The notes beneath the pieces are model-generated. The model saw only the letters and a list, made by a program, of their open reading frames with translations, was not told the DNA's origin and made no database searches. Of a stretch of DNA of 64,000 nucleotides, positions 15,101 through 21,370 are shown one piece after another. The translations under genes were made by a program, and so were the position numbers. Source of the DNA: JABDMH01 sp965223165 (GTDB lineage: Bacteria; Bacteroidota; Bacteroidia; Chitinophagales; Saprospiraceae); contig CBDCVQ010000019.1 of the NCBI GenBank assembly GCA_965223165.1, forward strand, positions 62,001-126,000, in the 5' to 3' direction. Position 1 is the first letter of the stretch. Each line of letters begins with the position of its first letter.

Positions 15101-18100
15101 CTAAAGTCATGGCCGACCGCAAAAGTGTCACAGTCATCACTCGCACAGGCCAGGATCGCCGCGACATTCGCATCGTGCCAATCCGTCATCGCCTGATCAT
15201 TACCCGCTTGACCCAGGCACTCGATCGTCTGGTTGAGACCAGCCAGATTGCAGCCCGTCGTATCCGGAGCCGTATTGTCCTCAATGGTGAAGGTCGCATC
15301 AAAGCTCACGGCGTTGCCGCATTCATCGGTCAACGTATAGGTCACCGTCACGCTGCCCGCCTCGCCGCAGGTAGCTATAAAACTGTCTAGGCTAAAGTCA
15401 TGGCCGATCGAAAAGGTATCACAGTCATCACTCGCACAGGCCAGGATCGCCGCGACATTCGCATCGTGCCAATCCGTCATCGCCTGATCATTACCCGCTT
15501 GACCCAGGCACTCGATCGTCTGGTTGAGACCAGCCAGGTTGCAGCCCGTCGTATCCGGAGCCGTGTTGTCCTCAATGGTGAAGGTCGCGTCAAAGCTCAC
15601 CGCATTGCCGCACTCATCGGTCAACGTATAGGTCACCGTCACGCTGCCCGCCTCGCCGCAGGTAGCTATAAAACTGTCTAGGCTAAAGTCATGGCCGACC
15701 GCAAAAGTGTCACAGTCATCACTCGCACAGGCCAGGATCGCAGCCACATTCGCATCGTGCCAATCCGTCATCGCCTGATCATTACCCGCTTGACCCAGGC
15801 ACTCGATCGTCTGGTTGAGACCAGCCAGGTTGCAGCCCGTCGTATCCGGAGCCGTATTGTCTTCGATCGTCAGGACCGCATCAAAACTCACCGCATTGCC
15901 GCATTCATCGGTCAACGTGTAGGTCACGGTCACACCTCCCGCCTCACCGCAGGCAGCTATAAAACTGTCTGGGCTAAAGTCATGGCCGATCGAAAAGGTA
16001 TCACAGTCATCGCTCGCGCAGGCCAGGATCGCTGCCACATTCGCATTGTGCCAGTCCGTCATCGCCTGATCGTTGCCGGTCTCGCCTAGACACTCGATCG
16101 TCTGATTGAGACCAGCCAAGTTGCAGCCCGTCGTATCCGGAGCCGCCGTGTCTTCTATCGTGAAGACCGCATCAAAACTCACTGCATTGCCGCACTCATC
16201 GGTCAACGTGTAGGTCACGGTCACGCTGCCCGCCTCGCCGCAGGTAGCTATAAAACTGTCTGGGCTAAAGTCATGGCCGATCGAAAAGGTATCACAGTCA
16301 TCGCTCGCGCAGGCCAGGATCGCTGCCACATTCGCATTGTGCCAGTCCGTCATCGCCTGATCGTTGCCCGTCTCGCCTAGACACTCAATCGTCTGGTTCA
16401 GACCACCCAGGTTGCAGCCCGTCGTATCCGGGGCCGTATTGTCTTCGATCGTGAAGACCGCATCAAAGCTCACCGCATTGCCGCAGTTGTCGGTCAACGT
16501 ATAGGTCACCGTCACGCTGCCCGCCTCGCCGCAGGTAGCTATAAAACTGTCTAGGCTAAAGTCATGGCCGACCGCAAAAGTGTCACAGTCATCACTCGCA
16601 CAGGCCAGGATCGCAGCCACATTCGCATCGTGCCAGTCCGTCATCGCCTGATCGTTGCCCGCCCCACCCAGACACTCGATCGTCTGATTGAGATCACCCA
16701 GATTACAACCCGTCGTGTCCGGGGCCGTAATGTCGGAGGTGGAATAGGTCGCATCAAAGGTGGCCACATTGCCACACAGATCCGTAAAGGTGTACACCAC
16801 CACGATCTCTCCGCCATTGCCGCAGGTCAGCACAAAGTTGGCCGGATCGTAGTCGCTGGTCAGCGCAAACGTATCACATGCATCACTGGCACAAGCCAAC
16901 AGACTGACTTGATTGTCCGCATGCCACTGGGCAATCGCCGCACTGTCCGCACTCGATCCACCACACTCCGTCTGCACATCCAGCGATCCCGGCGTACAGC
17001 CACTTAGGTCCGGGGCTGTCGTATCTTCTATCGTAAAGACCGCATCAAAACTCACTGCATTGCCGCACTCATCGGTCAACGTGTAGGTCACGGTCACACT
17101 GCCCGCCTCGCCGCAGGTAGCTATAAAACTGTCTGGGCTAAAGTCATGGCCGATCGAAAAGGTATCACAGTCATCACTCGCGCAGGCCAGGATCGCTGCC
17201 ACATTCGCATCGTGCCAGTCCGTCATCGCCTGATCGTTGCCCGTCTCGCCTAGACACTCGATCGTCTGGTTCAGACCAGCCAGGTTGCAGCCCGTCGTAT
17301 CCGGGGCCGTATTGTCTTCGATCGTGAAGACCGCATCAAAGCTCACCGCATTGCCGCACTCGTCCGTCAAGGTGTAAGTCACCGTCAGACTGCCGGCCTC
17401 ACCACACGTAGCTATAAAACTGTCTGGGCTAAAGTCATGGCCGATCGAAAAAGTGTCGCAGTCATCACTCGCACAGGCCAAGATCGCAGCCACATTCGCA
17501 TTGTGCCAGTCCGTCATCGCCTGATCGTTGCCCGTCTCGCCTAGACACTCGATCGTCTGGTTGAGACCGGCCAGGTTGCAACCGGTGGTATCCGGAGCCG
17601 TGTTGTCTTCGATCGTGAACACCGCATCAAAGCTCACCGCATTGCCGCACTCGTCCGTCAAGGTGTAAGTCACCGTCAGACTGCCGGCCTCACCACACGT
17701 AGCTATAAAACTGTCTGGGCTAAAGTCATGGCCGATCGAAAAGGTATCACAGTCATCACTCGCACAGGCCAGGATCGTAGCCACATTCGCATCGTGCCAA
17801 TCCGTCATCGCCTGATCATTACCCGCTTGACCCAGGCACTCGATCGTCTGGTTGAGACCAGCCAGGTTGCAGCCCGTCGTATCCGGAGCCGTGTTGTCTT
17901 CAATCGTGAACACCGCATCAAAGCTCACCGCATTGCCGCACTCATCGGTCAACGTATAGGTCACCGTCACGCTGCCCGCCTCGCCGCAGGTAGCTATAAA
18001 ACTGTCTAGGCTAAAGTCATGGCCGACCGCAAAAGTGTCACAGTCATCACTCGCACAGGCCAGGATCGCAGCCACATTCGCATCGTGCCAATCCGTCATC

Positions 18101-21100
18101 GCCTGATCATTACCCGCTTGACCCAGGCACTCGATCGTCTGGTTGAGACCAGCCAGGTTGCAGCCCGTCGTATCCGGAGCCGTATTGTCTTCGATCGTCA
18201 GGACCGCATCAAAACTCACCGCATTGCCGCATTCATCGGTCAACGTGTAGGTCACGGTCACACTACCCGCCTCACCGCAGGTCGCTATAAAACTGTCTAA
18301 GCTAAAGTCATGGCCGATCGAAAAGGTATCGCAGTCATCACTCGCACATGCCAAGATCGCAGCCACATTCGCATCGTGCCAGTCCGTCATCGCCTGATCG
18401 TTGCCCGCCCCACCCAGACACTCGATCGTCTGATTGAGACCAGCCAAGCTGCAGCCTGTCGTATCCGGAGCCGCCGTGTCTTCTATCGTGAAGACCGCAT
18501 CAAAACTCACTGCATTGCCGCACTCATCGGTCAACGTGTAGGTCACGGTCACACTGTCCGCCTCGCCGCAGGTAGCTATAAAACTGTCTGGGCTAAAGTC
18601 ATGGCCGATCGAAAAGGTATCACAGTCATCACTCGCGCAGGCCAAGATCGCAGCCACATTCGCATCGTGCCAGTCCGTCATCGCCTGATCGTTGCCCGTC
18701 TCGCCTAGACACTCGATCGTCTGGTTCAGACCAGCCAGGTTGCAGCCCGTCGTATCCGGGGCCGTATTGTCTTCGATCGTGAAGACCGCATCAAAGCTCA
18801 CCGCATTGCCGCACTCGTCCGTCAAGGTGTAAGTCACCGTCAGACTGCCGGCCTCACCACACGTAGCTATAAAACTGTCTGGGCTAAAGTCATGGCCGAT
18901 CGAAAAGGTGTCGCAGTCATCACTCGCACAGGCCAAGATCGCAGCCACATTCGCATCGTGCCAATCCGTCATCGCCTGATCATTACCCGCTTGACCCAGG
19001 CACTCGATCGTCTGGTTGAGACCAGCAAAGTTGCAACCGGTGGTATCCGGAGCCGTGTTGTCTTCGATCGTGAACACCGCATCAAAGCTCACCGCATTGC
19101 CGCATTCATCGGTCAACGTATAGGTCACCGTCACGCTGCCCGCCTCGCCGCAGGTAGCTATAAAACTGTCTAAGCTAAAGTCATGGCCGATCGAAAAGGT
19201 ATCACAGTCATCACTCGCACAGGCCAGGATCGCAGCCACATTCGCATCGTGCCAATCCGTCATCGCCTGATCATTACCCGCTTGACCCAGGCACTCGATC
19301 GTCTGGTTTAGACCAGCAAAGTTGCAGCCCGTCGTATCCGGGGCTGTATTGTCTTCGATGGTGAAGACCGCATCAAAGCTCACCACATTGCCGCACTCGT
19401 CCGTCAAGGTGTAAGTCACCGTCACACTGCCGGCCTCGCCGCAGGTAGCTATAAAACTGTCTGGGCTAAAGTCATGGCCGATCGAAAAGGTATCACAGTC
19501 ATCACTCGCGCAGGCCAGGATCGCTGCCACATTCGCATTGTGCCAGTCCGTCATCGCCTGATCATTACCCGCTTGACCCAGGCACTCGATCGTCTGGTTG
19601 AGACCAGCCAGGTTGCAGCCCGTCGTATCCGGAGCCGTATTGTCTTCGATCGTCAGGACCGCATCAAAGCTCACCGCATTGCCGCATTCATCGGTCAACG
19701 TATAGGTCGCGGTCACACTACCCGCCTCACCGCAGGTAGCTATAAAACTGTCTAAGCTAAAGTCATGGCCGATCGAAAAGGTATCGCAGTCATCACTCGC
19801 ACAGGCCAGGATCGCAGCCACATTCGCATTGTGCCAGTCCGTCATCGCCTGCTCGTTGCCTGTCTCACCCAGACACTCGATCGTCTGATTGAGACCAGCC
19901 AAGTTGCAGCTCGTCGTATCCGGAGCCGCCGTGTCTTCTATCGTGAAGACCGCATCAAAACTCACTGCATTGCCGCACTCATCGGTCAACGTGTAGGTCA
20001 CGGTCACGCTGCCCGCCTCGCCGCATGTAGCTATAAAACTGTCTGGGCTAAAGTCATGGCCGATCGAAAAGGTATCACAGTCATCACTCGCGCAGGCCAG
20101 GATCGCAGCCACATTCGCATCGTGCCAGTCCGTCATCGCCTGATCGTTGCCCGTCTCGCCTAGACACTCGATCGTCTGGTTTAGACCAGCCAGGTTGCAG
20201 CCCGTCGTATCCGGGGCTGTATTGTCTTCGATGGTGAAGACCGCATCAAAGCTCACCGCATTGCTGCACTCGTCCGTCAAGGTGTAAGTCACCGTCACAC
20301 TGCCGGCCTCACCACACGTGGCTATAAAACTGTCTGGGCTAAAGTCATGGCCGATCGAAAAGGTGTCGCAGTCATCACTCGCACAGGCCAAGATCGCAGC
20401 CACATTCGCATCGTGCCAATCCGTCATCGCCTGATCATTACCCGCTTGACCCAGGCACTCGATCGTCTGGTTGAGACCAGCAAAGTTGCAACCGGTGGTA
20501 TCCGGAGCCGTGTTGTCTTCGATCGTGAACACCGCATCAAAGCTCACCGCATTGCCGCATTCATCGGTCAACGTATAGGTCACCGTCACGCTGCCCGCCT
20601 CGCCGCAGGTAGCTATAAAACTGTCTAAGCTAAAGTCATGGCCGATCGAAAAGGTATCACAGTCATCACTCGCACAGGCCAGGATCGCAGCCACATTCGC
20701 ATTGTGCCAGTCCGTCATCGCCTGATCGTTGCCCGTCTCACCTAGACACTCGATCGTCTGGTTGAGACCAGCAAAGTTGCAGCCCGTCGTATCCGGGGCT
20801 GTTGTATCTTCTATGTTCAAGGTAGCTGTAACCACGACCTCATTCTCGCTACAATCCCGCAAGTCGTAGGTGACAGTGAGACTACCTGTTCCGCACGAAT
20901 TGGATACGAAATTGTCGACGTCAAAATCATCGAATATTCGAAATGTGTCGCATACGTCATGGGCGCATGCCAGGATATCTGCTACATTTTGGTTATGCCA
21001 ATCCAGCATGACCTGATTGTTATCAGCCAGGCCCTGACACTCGATCGTCTGATTGAGGGTGGCAAAATTGCATCCGGTCGTGTCGGGCGCCGCAAGATCT

Positions 21101-21370
21101 TCGATCACAAATCTTCCCCGACGTGTGATGGTATTGCCGCATGTGTCTGCCAAGGTATAAATGACCGTGATCGACCCCCCCCAACAGCCAGATTGATAAT
21201 TGGCCAAATCAAAGTCGGAGGTAATAAGCACGGCGCTCACATTGTCCTCAGCACAGTCAGCGAGGGTAATTAAGTTGGCATTATGCCAATCAACAATTGC
21301 ATCAAGGTTGGTTTGAGTGTCCAGGCATGGGGCTCTCTCCGAAGATGGCAGACTACAGGAGGTAGGTGCT
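1..21370 (-). repeat. Tandem array of ~74 HYR-like domains, 291-294 bp period
   Basis: The motif encoding NQTIECLG recurs every 291 bp (97 codons), for example at 20747 and again 291 bp on at 21038. A minority of monomers are 98 codons, which shifts the local period to 294. Spacing between the first (about 37) and last regular (20747) copies is 20,710 bp, implying about 72 regular units. Two degenerate units follow toward the N-terminus (20.8-21.37 kb). Each unit has six cysteines, in GCN, IEC, LAC, D-x-C, TCG/SCG and D-x-C-x-N contexts. It ends in a TFTIED-type strand leading into TAPD of the next unit. The unit count is arithmetic from spacing, not a unit-by-unit tally. Confidence 0.92.

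Noticed and set aside
1..21370. CRISPR array
   Set aside because: The repeat unit is ~291 bp, fully coding, and has no short repeat/spacer pattern.
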